Origin: an uncultured SAR86 cluster bacterium
GTDB taxonomy: Bacteria; Pseudomonadota; Gammaproteobacteria; Magnimaribacterales; D2472
DNA: 64,000 bases
Reading direction: 5' to 3'
Assembly: GCA_902602595.1 (NCBI GenBank)
Contig: CACKRJ010000004.1
Location: forward strand, 37,428 to 101,427
Shown: piece after piece, positions 9,095-18,400 of the stretch
How the letters are laid out: every line of letters starts with the position of its first letter
Position numbering within the stretch: position 1 is the first letter of the stretch
The notes under the pieces: generated by a model
What the model was told of the DNA's origin: nothing
What the model saw: only the letters and a program-made list of their open reading frames with translations
Databases searched by the model: none
Translations under genes and position numbers: made by a program

Positions 9095-10437
9095 TGTCAA
9101 AAAAAATTCTAATTGCCAATCGAGGAGAGATTGCTCTGCGGGCTCTTAGAGCATGCAAAGAGCTAGATCTAAAAACAGTAGCAATATACTCATCAGGAGA
9201 TAAGGAACTCAAACACTTAAGACTGGCTGATGAAACTGTGTGCGTTGGACCGATTAGCCCTATTGAAAGTTATCTTAATATTCCTTCGATTCTTTCAGCT
9301 GCTGAACTTACAAGGTCAGATGCTATATATCCTGGCTATGGGTTTCTTGCAGAAGATGCTGATTTTGCCGAAAGATGTGAGGCTAGCGGATTTATATTCA
9401 TTGGCCCTTCTTCAGATGTTATTCGTCAAATGGGAGATAAAATTACTGCAAAATGTTTAGCCGAAGACTCAAATATTCCCATCGTACCTGGTTACAAGGA
9501 AGAAATACCTGAAACTGATAGGGAGATAAAAAAAGTAGCTGCAGAAGTTGGCTATCCAATGATAATTAAAGCATCTGCAGGGGGCGGTGGAAGAGGAATG
9601 AGAGTTGTCCGTGAAGAATCTGAATTGATTGGATCGCTTCAACTTACTAAGCAAGAGGCAAAGAATGCTTTTGGAAATGACACCATATATTTTGAAAAAT
9701 TTATTCAAAACCCTCGTCATATAGAAATTCAAATTGTTGCTGATGGAAAGGGAAATGTTATTCATCTTGGAACAAGAGATTGCAGTATGCAAAGAAGACA
9801 CCAGAAAATTATAGAAGAGGCTCCAGCTCTTAATATAGATAAAGAATCTCTAGAAACAACATTACAAGCTTGCTTAACATTATGTAAAAATATTCAGTAT
9901 TCTGGTGTTGGTACACTTGAGTTTCTATATGAAAATGGTGAATTTTATTTCATTGAAATGAATACTAGAATCCAAGTTGAGCACCCTGTTTCTGAGATGA
10001 TTACTGGCTTTGATATTGTTAAAGCTCAGTTGAAAATTGCTTTGGGAATGGAGCTAACTCTTGATCAAAATGAAATTATTTTCCGCGGACATGCAATGGA
10101 GTGCAGGATAAATGCAGAAGACCCAAAGACCTTTGTTCCTTCGCCTGGGGTTATCCATAAAATGCATCCCCCTGGTGGATTTGGGATTAGGTTTGATTCG
10201 CATATCTACTCAGGGTATATCGTACCTCCCCACTACGACTCACTACTTGCAAAAATTATTACAATTGCGAATACAAGGGAGTCTTGCATCAAAAGAATGT
10301 TAAGTGCTTTGGATGAGTTTTTTGTTGATGGTATTAACACCAATCACTCTTTGCATCAAAAACTCCTTCAAGATAAAACATTTTGCAAGAATGAACATGA
10401 TATTAACTATCTTGAAGGATCTTTCCTAGAAAAATGA
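9094..10437 (+). CDS. accC: Biotin carboxylase subunit of acetyl-CoA carboxylase
   Basis: The 447-residue protein matches AccC in length. It has ILIANRGEIALRALRAC at the N-terminus, the ATP-grasp glycine loop GGGGRGMRVV, the catalytic-site EMNTRIQVEHPVSE and the C-terminal carboxylase domain. It carboxylates biotin on AccB using ATP and bicarbonate. It follows accB directly and overlaps leuS by 4 nt (ATGA). In many gammaproteobacteria prmA follows accC; here leuS takes that place. Confidence 0.99.
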   Translation: MSKKILIANRGEIALRALRACKELDLKTVAIYSSGDKELKHLRLADETVCVGPISPIESYLNIPSILSAAELTRSDAIYPGYGFLAEDADFAERCEASGFIFIGPSSDVIRQMGDKITAKCLAEDSNIPIVPGYKEEIPETDREIKKVAAEVGYPMIIKASAGGGGRGMRVVREESELIGSLQLTKQEAKNAFGNDTIYFEKFIQNPRHIEIQIVADGKGNVIHLGTRDCSMQRRHQKIIEEAPALNIDKESLETTLQACLTLCKNIQYSGVGTLEFLYENGEFYFIEMNTRIQVEHPVSEMITGFDIVKAQLKIALGMELTLDQNEIIFRGHAMECRINAEDPKTFVPSPGVIHKMHPPGGFGIRFDSHIYSGYIVPPHYDSLLAKIITIANTRESCIKRMLSALDEFFVDGINTNHSLHQKLLQDKTFCKNEHDINYLEGSFLEK

Positions 10438-12839
10438 GTGCCAAAGAATATAATCCCGCTGAAATAGAAAATCTCATTCAGGAATTATGGAAGCAAAATA
10501 ATTCATACAAAGCTTCACCCTCAGAAACAAAAGAAAAATTTTATTGCCTTTCAATGTTTCCATACCCTTCTGGAAAATTGCATATGGGCCATGTTCGCAA
10601 TTATACGATTGGAGACGTTATTTCTAGATTTAAAAGAATGCAAGGCTTTAATGTTTTTCAGCCAATGGGATGGGATGCGTTTGGACTTCCAGCAGAGAAT
10701 GCGGCTATAAAAAATAAAGTTGATCCTCAAAGTTGGACTGAGCAGAATATTGAAAATATGAAGTCACAATTAGAAAGATTAGGCTTTAGCTATGATTGGT
10801 CGAAAGAGCTTAAAACTTGTGATCCTAATTATTTTAGATGGGAGCAAGAAATTTTTACCTTGCTTCATAAACAAGGTCTTGTATATAGAAAAAAATCCTT
10901 AGTTAATTGGGATCCTATTGATGAAACAGTTTTAGCAAATGAGCAAGTGATTGATGGAAAAGGATGGAGATCTGGAGCAACTGTTGAGCTCAAAGAAATT
11001 GATCAATGGTTTTTAAAGATTACTGATTATGCTGATGAATTGCTTTCATCAATTGAAAATTTAGATTGGCCAGAAAATGTAAAATCTATGCAAAAAAACT
11101 GGATTGGTAAGTCGTTTGGTTCAGAAATAAAATTTTCTTTAATTGGCGAAAATGAGTTAACTGCCTTTACAACAAGAATTGATACTATTTATGGGGTAAC
11201 TTATATAGCCATTTCTCCAAATCACCCTTTAGCCAAAAGTCTTGCAAATGAAAATCCAGAAATTAATGAATTCATAAAACAATGTAACGAAACTAAAATG
11301 GCAGAGGCTGATATGGCTATGGCAGAAAAGTTAGGGCTTAAAACAAATTTAAAGGTTCAACACCCTTTCTTAAACACCAACCTTGATGTGTGGATCGCAA
11401 ACTATGTTTTGATGGACTATGGAACTGGAGTAGTAATGGGTGTTCCTGCTCATGATGAAAGAGATTATGAATTTGCTCAAAAATACAATATTGAAATTAA
11501 AAAAGTTATTGAATGCGACGAATTGCCATCTCCAAAGAAAGGAACTCTTATTAATTCTGATAATTTTAACGGGCAGGAATCGGGTGAAGCAATTAATAAT
11601 ATTAACAACTACTTAGAAAAAAATGGTATTGGTAAAAGCATAGAAAATTTTAGATTAAGAGACTGGGGCGTAAGCAGACAGAGATTTTGGGGTTGCCCAA
11701 TACCTGTTATCTATGAGAATGGTGAACCTATTTTTTTAGAGAACAAAGACCTACCAGTAAAACTGCCTAAAATCGAAGAAGGAAAATCTCCCAAACCGTT
11801 AAGTCAGAATAAAGCTTTCTTTGAGTTAGGTCCCGGTAAAATCCGCGAAGTAGATACTTTTGATACTTTTGTAGATTCATCATGGTATTACGCAAGATTT
11901 ACAGCATCAGACAATAACGACAAAGCATTAGATGAAAGTTCAAAGTATTGGCTGCCTGTTGATTTGTATATTGGTGGGATTGAGCACGCTATATTGCATC
12001 TTCTTTATTCAAGATTCTTCCATAAGGCAATGAGGGATATGGGTCTGGTTGATGGCGACGAGCCTTTTAAAAAACTTCTTACACAGGGCATGGTACTAAA
12101 GGATGGTTACAAAATGTCAAAATCTAAAGGTAATACCGTGGACCCACAAAAGTTTATTGACCAATATGGAGCTGACACAATCAGACTTTATATGATGTTC
12201 ACCTCTCCACCAGAACAATCGCTGGAGTGGTCAGATACAGCAATTGAAGGCTCATACAGATTCCTCAAGCGTATATGGAATCTTTTATCAGAAAGAAAAC
12301 AATTTAATGAAAAGCAACCACATGAATTTACGAAACATGAGCTTGAGCTTCGTCAAAAAAGTCACAAAACTTTAAAAAAAGTTACTCATGACTATGCGGA
12401 ACGCAATTCATTTAATACAGCAATCGCATCAATAATGGAGTTATTGAATGCAGTTCCAGAGTCATTTAAAGCCAATGATGCAACCATAGCTCAAAGATTC
12501 TGTTTAGATGAGGTGATTAAATTTACATTAAAAATGTTATCACCAATTACTCCTCATATTAGTCTTTATTTATGGAAAGAATATACGGAATCTGATGGCG
12601 ATAATTTTGAAAATTCTTGGCCAGCCTATAATGAAGAGTTTCTTCAATTAGAAGATTTTCAACTCATTATTCAGGTCAATGGAAAAGTGCGAGGTAAAGA
12701 AAATGTATCTGTTGATATAGAGCAAGCTGAATTAGAGGTGCTAGCAAAGGAAAATAAAAATGTGAAAAAAATTCTAGCTAACCAACGCATAAAAAAGGTA
12801 ATCTATATAAAAGAAAAATTAATTAATTTTGTAATTTAA
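10434..12839 (+). CDS. leuS: Leucyl-tRNA synthetase
   Basis: The 801-residue protein is a bacterial class I LeuRS. The HIGH motif appears as PSGKLHMGHVRNYT near 46-59, followed by the CP1 editing domain with the TTRIDTIYG threonine-rich site, the KMSKS motif (YKMSKSKGNTVDP) and the anticodon-binding and C-terminal domains. It is shorter than E. coli LeuS (860), mainly through compact linkers, and no catalytic motif is missing. It opens the leuS-lptE-holA string but is joined upstream to accC by a 4-nt overlap, so the two operons appear merged. Confidence 0.98.
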   Translation: MSAKEYNPAEIENLIQELWKQNNSYKASPSETKEKFYCLSMFPYPSGKLHMGHVRNYTIGDVISRFKRMQGFNVFQPMGWDAFGLPAENAAIKNKVDPQSWTEQNIENMKSQLERLGFSYDWSKELKTCDPNYFRWEQEIFTLLHKQGLVYRKKSLVNWDPIDETVLANEQVIDGKGWRSGATVELKEIDQWFLKITDYADELLSSIENLDWPENVKSMQKNWIGKSFGSEIKFSLIGENELTAFTTRIDTIYGVTYIAISPNHPLAKSLANENPEINEFIKQCNETKMAEADMAMAEKLGLKTNLKVQHPFLNTNLDVWIANYVLMDYGTGVVMGVPAHDERDYEFAQKYNIEIKKVIECDELPSPKKGTLINSDNFNGQESGEAINNINNYLEKNGIGKSIENFRLRDWGVSRQRFWGCPIPVIYENGEPIFLENKDLPVKLPKIEEGKSPKPLSQNKAFFELGPGKIREVDTFDTFVDSSWYYARFTASDNNDKALDESSKYWLPVDLYIGGIEHAILHLLYSRFFHKAMRDMGLVDGDEPFKKLLTQGMVLKDGYKMSKSKGNTVDPQKFIDQYGADTIRLYMMFTSPPEQSLEWSDTAIEGSYRFLKRIWNLLSERKQFNEKQPHEFTKHELELRQKSHKTLKKVTHDYAERNSFNTAIASIMELLNAVPESFKANDATIAQRFCLDEVIKFTLKMLSPITPHISLYLWKEYTESDGDNFENSWPAYNEEFLQLEDFQLIIQVNGKVRGKENVSVDIEQAELEVLAKENKNVKKILANQRIKKVIYIKEKLINFVI

Positions 12840-13964
12840 ATGAACTACATCACTCCTTTCGACGACTATCCAATTCATCAAGCAATAGAACCTATTACTA
12901 TTCCCGGGCCCACTGATAGAAATTTTTACGACAGATATTTTTTTAATGGCATGGATCCCGATAATGAGTATATTTTTGAAATAGGCATAGCGCTCTATCC
13001 AAACAGACATGTGATGGATGCTCATTTCAGTATTTCTTACAAAGGCAAGCAATATTCTTTTCATGCCTCGCAGCGCCTTGATCAAAATAGAGTTCCGATC
13101 AACATTGGTCCTATGTGCCTAACGATTGATGAACCCATGAATGAACTTACATTCTCACTAAAAGACCCTGAGAACAAATTAAATTGTAATCTCAAATTCT
13201 CAGCTAATTCTGTTGCTCACCAAGAACCTCGATCGCTACTGATGGAGGGCACTAGAACAATTATGAATACCATTAGATTCACTCAACTAGGCAAATGGAC
13301 TGGTGAAATATCAACTGAAGCTGGAACACTTAATCCACAAGCAATTTATGGAATTAGAGATAGGTCATGGGGTGTCAGACCAGTGGGAGAGCCAGAAGGA
13401 GGAGCGCCTGGAATGCTCAACCAAGAACCTGGAGTTTATTGGTGTTGGGCTCCTGTCCACTTTAATGGATTCTGCACACAATTTGGAACATTTGAAGATA
13501 GGGATGGTAATACAACACAAATTTCTGGACATAAATTACCTTTATATGAAGATATATCTTCTGCTCCATCTGAAATTGAGGTTGAAACTATCCACTCTCT
13601 TCATCACTCTGTTAAATGGCAAAAAGGCTCACGTTGGGCAACTGGAGCAAATATATCAGGCATTCTAAAAAACAAAGAAAAGTTTGATCTTGAGCTAGAA
13701 ACAATCGGTCCAATATTCTTTTGCAAAGGCATTGGATATCAACATGATGAGTGGAAGCATGGTATTTGGAGAGGTGAAAGTGAAATAGGCTATGAGGTTT
13801 GGGATTTGTCTTCCATTGATCCTGGAGATTATACTTTTTTTCATACGCATCAAATTGCAAAAGCAACTTTAGGCTCGGAAAAAGGTATTGGAATGCTTGA
13901 GAACTTAGTTGTTGGAAGACATGACCCATCTGGCTTTGAAGACTTTTTTGATGGAGCAAAATAA
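12840..13964 (+). CDS. Conserved-looking protein of unknown function between leuS and lptE
   Basis: I do not recognise this 374-residue protein with certainty. It has no signal peptide or membrane segment. The sequence is rich in aromatic residues, beta-branched residues and glycine, as in beta-sandwich or lipocalin-like folds. It contains a striking GIRDRSWGVRPVGEPEGG segment (about residues 175-192), plus WGTF-like and FCKGIGYQH patches. The overall pattern recalls two-domain AttH/lipocalin-type proteins linked to lipid or isoprenoid chemistry, but that is only a resemblance. The ATG directly follows the leuS TAA, and its end overlaps lptE by 14 nt, so it sits inside a translationally coupled run. 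Confidence 0.8.
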   Translation: MNYITPFDDYPIHQAIEPITIPGPTDRNFYDRYFFNGMDPDNEYIFEIGIALYPNRHVMDAHFSISYKGKQYSFHASQRLDQNRVPINIGPMCLTIDEPMNELTFSLKDPENKLNCNLKFSANSVAHQEPRSLLMEGTRTIMNTIRFTQLGKWTGEISTEAGTLNPQAIYGIRDRSWGVRPVGEPEGGAPGMLNQEPGVYWCWAPVHFNGFCTQFGTFEDRDGNTTQISGHKLPLYEDISSAPSEIEVETIHSLHHSVKWQKGSRWATGANISGILKNKEKFDLELETIGPIFFCKGIGYQHDEWKHGIWRGESEIGYEVWDLSSIDPGDYTFFHTHQIAKATLGSEKGIGMLENLVVGRHDPSGFEDFFDGAK

Positions 13965-14415
13965 ATTTAATAAGTATTTTTTAATACTCATATCTTTTTT
14001 TTCAATCTATAGTTGTCAGCTTGATTGGATTGAAGAGCGTCAAATATCTCTAAATAAAATTGAATTTGGGTTAAATGTTAGAGATTCATTTCAACAAAAA
14101 TCATTAAAATATTTTTCTCAAAACCCATCTAATAATAATTACACCCTCAATGTATCCAATCTTCAATTTAAAAAGAAAAACTTTTACGGTGGCTCTGCTG
14201 CAAGGGCAAAACAGATAGAAATTGTTGGTCAGCTTGAATTTAGCTTCACCAAAATGGCATCTACCAAAAATGGCAAACTAGAAATTTCAGGCTGGATTCC
14301 AGTTAACGAAAATAATCCGCAAGCTGAAATGATGGCGCAGAGAAAAATTACTGAAGAATTAGAATTATTATTGCTTGAAGACCTCTTGAAGGAGTATTGG
14401 TTAATTGAAAGTTAA
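13951..14415 (+). CDS. lptE: Probable LPS-assembly lipoprotein LptE
   Basis: With the ATG at 13951 the protein has 154 residues, beginning MEQNKFNKYFLILISFFSIYSC. This is a lipoprotein signal with the lipobox IYSC, so the mature N-terminus would be a lipidated cysteine. Reading from further upstream would only add the end of the previous gene in another frame. LptE forms the outer-membrane LPS translocon with LptD. Sequence conservation in LptE is low, and the call rests on the lipoprotein signal, the length and the position between leuS and holA, which is the classical gammaproteobacterial order. It overlaps holA by 11 nt. Confidence 0.68.
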   Translation: MEQNKFNKYFLILISFFSIYSCQLDWIEERQISLNKIEFGLNVRDSFQQKSLKYFSQNPSNNNYTLNVSNLQFKKKNFYGGSAARAKQIEIVGQLEFSFTKMASTKNGKLEISGWIPVNENNPQAEMMAQRKITEELELLLLEDLLKEYWLIES

Positions 14416-15403
14416 TTTTCTAAATTTTACTGATCCCAAAGATCATCAATACTTTCTGCTAACAGGAGGAGAATTTATTCTGAAACAAGAGGTGGTTGAA
14501 AGAATCTTAAATAATTTAGAGAATAATGGGTTTAATGAAAAGGTATCGATATCACAAGATGACTTAGATAAATTGGAAGAAATTGTTTCAAGAAATATTG
14601 GAGGCTCTTTATTCCAAGAAAATCTAATTCTGCATATCAAACATAGCTCAGGAAAATTTCCTGAAAAAATAAAATCTCTTCTTGAAGATAACAATACCTT
14701 CAAATCTTCAAACATTGCATTGATTGTTGAGTCAAGTATTGAAAAAACACCAGCAAGCGGAGCATGGATTAAAAATTTTGATACTCATGGTCTCATTGTT
14801 AATTGCAGCAAATTAAAAATAATGGAAGAAAAAATATGGCTTAAAAGACAACTGAGCTTTTTGCCAAACGATTTGCTTCCAATCTTTGGAGGCTCAATTT
14901 CTCAAAATAATGAAGCAAATCTTTTGGGTCAAAAAAATGAAGTTGCCTTGCTGAAGCTTTTATTTTTAAGCCAAGATGAATCCACTGAAGCAAATACAGA
15001 TCATATAATCTTTGGATCTGGGATCAGCGCGTTTGAGCTTGAAGATTTATTAATTAATAGGAATTTTAAAAAAGCACTCATGACAATAAATTTCATGCGA
15101 GAGGATGATCGTCAAAACTCTTCTCCAATCATATGGATAATCGCTAAAGTGATTAATTCTTGTATAGAGTCACTTAAGAGTTCAAATAAGAAATCAGCAT
15201 TAATAAATAGTGGGGTATGGTCATCTAAAGTTAACCTCTATTTAAACTTAATCAAACAAGCAAAAGTAAATGAATTTCTGGGTTTAAATGACGAGATCCT
15301 AAAAATTGATTTAATAAATAAAGGCTTGATAAAGGCTGATAGTTGGGAGCAAATTGAAAGAGTTATTCTGAGGCTGCAAGATGTGACTGCATTGCAGAGT
15401 TAA
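14405..15403 (+). CDS. holA: DNA polymerase III delta subunit
   Basis: The 332-residue protein begins at a TTG at 14405 that overlaps the end of lptE. It has the HolA pattern: the early YFLLTGGEFILKQEVVERI segment, an ATPase-like but degenerate clamp-loader fold, LKRQLSFLPNDLLPIFGG in the lid region, and a helical C-terminal collar domain. Delta opens the beta sliding clamp within the clamp loader. HolA diverges strongly, so the placement after lptE supports the call. Its last 41 nt overlap the convergent aminotransferase gene. Confidence 0.85.
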   Translation: MKVNFLNFTDPKDHQYFLLTGGEFILKQEVVERILNNLENNGFNEKVSISQDDLDKLEEIVSRNIGGSLFQENLILHIKHSSGKFPEKIKSLLEDNNTFKSSNIALIVESSIEKTPASGAWIKNFDTHGLIVNCSKLKIMEEKIWLKRQLSFLPNDLLPIFGGSISQNNEANLLGQKNEVALLKLLFLSQDESTEANTDHIIFGSGISAFELEDLLINRNFKKALMTINFMREDDRQNSSPIIWIIAKVINSCIESLKSSNKKSALINSGVWSSKVNLYLNLIKQAKVNEFLGLNDEILKIDLINKGLIKADSWEQIERVILRLQDVTALQS

Positions 15404-16211
15404 ATAGTTCAGCTACATCCAGATAACCATCAAAATTTTCTTCAAATTTATATTCCGTTCCTATTAAGGCAGAGAGAGGCAAGATTCCTTTAGTCGAACT
15501 AGTCAACCATATGCAAGGAGATTCATTGAAATCTAAAATATCACAGCTTCCCTCTTTCACTGAATAGGGGGTACCCTTTAGTGCTTCGATTAAAATTGAT
15601 CTGGTTATACCAGGAAGAATATTTTCTGATAAGGCCGAGGTTCTAACTGAGCCTGAGGAATCAAAATAAAACACATTGCTTGACCCTGCTTCGGTCATGA
15701 AGCCATCTCTATGCATGACAATTTCTTGACAACCTAATGACTTTGCCTTATTCATTGCCAAAACATTGCTTAGCAAGGAAGTAGATTTGATATTACATTT
15801 ACCCCATCGATCATCGTCACACAACATAGCACTGATAGACGACGAAGGAAAACTTACAGGCATTGCATAACCAAATCTTTCTATCTCAAGATCATCTTGA
15901 TAGATATGAGATCTAACCATGTCTACTCCTCTTGAAATTTGATAATAAATATAACCATCTTGATTAATTAAGGTAGCAGCAAGTTTCTTAATATCATTAT
16001 TTACGCTATCAAAATCAACATTTAAGCTCATTAGATGAGAGCTTTGAATCATTCGATCAAAGTGCTCTTTAAAACACAAAGGTTTTCCAAAAAAATATGG
16101 GATAACTTCGTAAATACTGTCTGAAAAGGTATAAGCGCGAGATAAAGGCGAAACGGTGATTTTGTCCAACGTATTTAATTTTCCCTGATATATAGCAGGA
16201 ATATCAGTCAT
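15363..16211 (-). CDS. dat: D-amino-acid aminotransferase (fold-type IV PLP enzyme)
   Basis: The 282-residue protein is a class IV aminotransferase. It has PLSRAYTFSDSIYEVIPYF near the N-terminus, the PLP lysine in CNIKSTSLLSNVLA and the cofactor-binding GFMTEAGSSNVFYF segment. Members of this branch make D-alanine or D-glutamate for peptidoglycan, or act on branched-chain amino acids. Its position directly after dacA (8-nt overlap) in an elongation/peptidoglycan cluster favours D-alanine transaminase. In many gammaproteobacteria the next genes here are ybeD, lipB and lipA, none of which is present. It ends inside the 3' end of holA on the other strand. Confidence 0.88.
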   Translation of the reverse strand: MTDIPAIYQGKLNTLDKITVSPLSRAYTFSDSIYEVIPYFFGKPLCFKEHFDRMIQSSHLMSLNVDFDSVNNDIKKLAATLINQDGYIYYQISRGVDMVRSHIYQDDLEIERFGYAMPVSFPSSSISAMLCDDDRWGKCNIKSTSLLSNVLAMNKAKSLGCQEIVMHRDGFMTEAGSSNVFYFDSSGSVRTSALSENILPGITRSILIEALKGTPYSVKEGSCDILDFNESPCIWLTSSTKGILPLSALIGTEYKFEENFDGYLDVAELFNSAMQSHLAASE

Positions 16212-17361
16212 TCTGACCCATGGAAAAAATACTCATAATCCAAAAAACTATACGAGCCCATATTCTCCCAAAGAAACCTTTAGCTTCAACAGACTCAATG
16301 GCTATAAGCGGAACAGACAGAACGACTCTTTCATTAGACATGAATTCAATATCGCCTATCAAATCACCAGCAGAAACAGGAGCTTGAATATTATTCTTAA
16401 ACTTATAGTTTGCTTTGATATTCTTAAAATCTGATCGTGGCAAAGTTAAAAAGATATCCTCATTGGTTCCAAGGGCGACATCATCCATTTTACCACCCCA
16501 AACCTTAGCAAAAGTAATCTCTGAATCTTTTGCAATTAGTTTCTGAGTAGCAAAGAAACGAAACCCATACTCTAGGAGTCTCTGTGATGAAGTTAGTCTT
16601 TCATTTTCAGAAGAACTGCCTGCAACCACAGCTATTAACCTCATATCATTTCTCTTAGCGGAAGAAATTAAGCAATAACCAGCAGACTCAGTATGACCAG
16701 TTTTGACTCCATCAACAGTATCATCTCTCCATAAAAGCTTATTACGATTGAGCTGGCGAATACCACTAAAGGTAAATTCCTTTTCTTTATAGGTGGAATA
16801 ATGCTCAGGAAAATTACTAATCATTACTTTTGTTAAATGGGCTAAATCTCTGGCTGATGAGAAATGATTGGGGTCTGTCCAACCAACCGCATTTTGAAAT
16901 AAAGTATTACTTAGGCCTAATTCAGAGGCATAAGCATTCATAAAATCTACAAACCCCTCTTCTGAACCTGCAACATACTCAGCCATTGCTACGGTGGCAT
17001 CATTTCCAGATTGAATAACTATTCCAGATAAAAGATCACGAACTGAAACTCTTTTTCCTGCCTCAATAAACATCTTGGAGCCACCAGTTTTCCATGCTTT
17101 TTCGCTAATTAAAACTTTATCATCAAGGCTTATAGCTCCATTAGCTATCTGATCTGCAATAACATACCCACTCATCACTTTTGTCATACTCGCCGGAGAA
17201 ATTTGATTATCTGAATTAAATTCAGCTATGACAGTATTGGTATTTGCTTCAAGTAATATATAACTATCTAAATTTAATTTAGGTGGTTTGGGAACCATGG
17301 ACTGAGCAAGCCCGTCAATACAAAATGGAAGTATAAGGATAAGGTAAATTATTTTTTTCAT
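16204..17361 (-). CDS. dacA: D-alanyl-D-alanine carboxypeptidase (PBP5/6 family)
   Basis: The 385-residue low-molecular-weight penicillin-binding protein has a signal peptide ending near LAQSM and all three catalytic motifs: SMTK (SXXK) in ISPASMTKVMSG, SGN in IQSGNDATVA and KTG in GVKTGHTESAG. The C-terminal domain ends in an amphipathic helix (FGRIWARIVFWIMSIF), the usual inner-membrane anchor. It trims the terminal D-alanine from pentapeptides in the periplasm. The dacA position after rodA/mltB matches the conserved elongation cluster. Confidence 0.96.
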   Translation of the reverse strand: MKKIIYLILILPFCIDGLAQSMVPKPPKLNLDSYILLEANTNTVIAEFNSDNQISPASMTKVMSGYVIADQIANGAISLDDKVLISEKAWKTGGSKMFIEAGKRVSVRDLLSGIVIQSGNDATVAMAEYVAGSEEGFVDFMNAYASELGLSNTLFQNAVGWTDPNHFSSARDLAHLTKVMISNFPEHYSTYKEKEFTFSGIRQLNRNKLLWRDDTVDGVKTGHTESAGYCLISSAKRNDMRLIAVVAGSSSENERLTSSQRLLEYGFRFFATQKLIAKDSEITFAKVWGGKMDDVALGTNEDIFLTLPRSDFKNIKANYKFKNNIQAPVSAGDLIGDIEFMSNERVVLSVPLIAIESVEAKGFFGRIWARIVFWIMSIFSMGQND

Positions 17362-17368
17362 AATAGAG

Positions 17369-18400
17369 TTACTTGAATTCTAAGGATAAATCATACACGG
17401 CTTTTGCATAAAAATGACTGCGATTATATTTGGTAATCGCTATGAAATTATCATCGCCTATAAAATATAAATCTTTAGGTTTAGTTAATAGAATGGTTTC
17501 TCCAATTTTTATAAAATTTTTATCTTTAATATTATTAAGAGTCATGAGCTGCTCTAATTTAAGATCATTCGCAATTGCAATTGATAATAAGCTATCTCCT
17601 TCTTGTATAAGATATTCTGCCTGAAGGCCCTCAGCAAATTGGAGAGGAATATACTTACTTAGATTGCTTGGATGATTGTATGTTTTATTAACTGTATTGA
17701 TTACAACTTCTTGAACTATAACCCCATCTCTTTTCCAGCCATGTTTTTTGAGATAATTAGCAATGCTTGCTACTGAATCAGGCACTGAATTAAATAAGTC
17801 TGCATAGCCATCACCATCATAATCCAATGCATAAGCTCGATAGCTTGACGAAATAAACTGCCCATAACCCATAGCTCCTGCATATGACCCTTTCACTGAA
17901 TGAATATCTAGATTATTTTCTCTTGTAAGAATAAAGAACTGAATAAGCTCACTTTTAAAAAATTTTGACCGTCTAGGAAAATCAAATCCAAGAGTTGCTA
18001 GACTATCAAGCACCCTATAGCTGCCTTTAATTTTTCCATATCTTGTTTCTACCCCTAAAATGGAAGTAATAATTTCCCTAGGCACCCCAAACTCATTTTC
18101 TACTCGATCAAATAAAGCAGCATTGTCATTGATAAATTTTTTGCCATTTGCAATACGCTTCTCCTCTAAAAAAAGTTTTTTGTATCTATCCCATGTCCAA
18201 GTAAACTCAGCTGGAGATGACATTGATTCCAAAATTTGATCTTGCTTAATTGCGGTTTGAAGTATCTTAGTAACATAGTTTTGATCAAAGCCATGTTCCG
18301 ATACCAGTGTTTTAATAACATCCTGAGCTGCTGGATGCTTTGAATAATCAGCAAGAATAACATTTGAGAAAAAAATAAAGAGTATAAAAAGATATTTCAT
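17369..18400 (-). CDS. mltB: Membrane-bound lytic murein transglycosylase B with an inserted LysM-like domain
   Basis: The 343-residue protein has a signal peptide (to about LADYSKH) and an MltB catalytic domain with the catalytic glutamate in ILGVETRYG and the conserved GAMGYGQF and YDGDGYADLF segments. Between the catalytic part and the terminal YNRSHFYAKAV segment there is a LysM-like unit (LIQEGDSLLSIAIANDL ... IKIGETILL, about 258-303), which would bind glycan strands. MltB cleaves murein to 1,6-anhydro-muropeptides. The signal has no lipobox cysteine, so the protein may be soluble periplasmic rather than lipid-anchored. It overlaps rodA by 4 nt. Confidence 0.93.
   Translation of the reverse strand: MKYLFILFIFFSNVILADYSKHPAAQDVIKTLVSEHGFDQNYVTKILQTAIKQDQILESMSSPAEFTWTWDRYKKLFLEEKRIANGKKFINDNAALFDRVENEFGVPREIITSILGVETRYGKIKGSYRVLDSLATLGFDFPRRSKFFKSELIQFFILTRENNLDIHSVKGSYAGAMGYGQFISSSYRAYALDYDGDGYADLFNSVPDSVASIANYLKKHGWKRDGVIVQEVVINTVNKTYNHPSNLSKYIPLQFAEGLQAEYLIQEGDSLLSIAIANDLKLEQLMTLNNIKDKNFIKIGETILLTKPKDLYFIGDDNFIAITKYNRSHFYAKAVYDLSLEFK

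Noticed and set aside
9469-9801. 110-codon minus-strand frame inside accC
   Set aside because: It is antisense to the conserved ATP-grasp region of AccC.
13612-13959. 115-codon minus-strand frame and a 121-codon plus-strand frame at 13303-13668
   Set aside because: Both lie within the 374-residue gene, which has coherent coding across its whole length; they show no domain or signal features.
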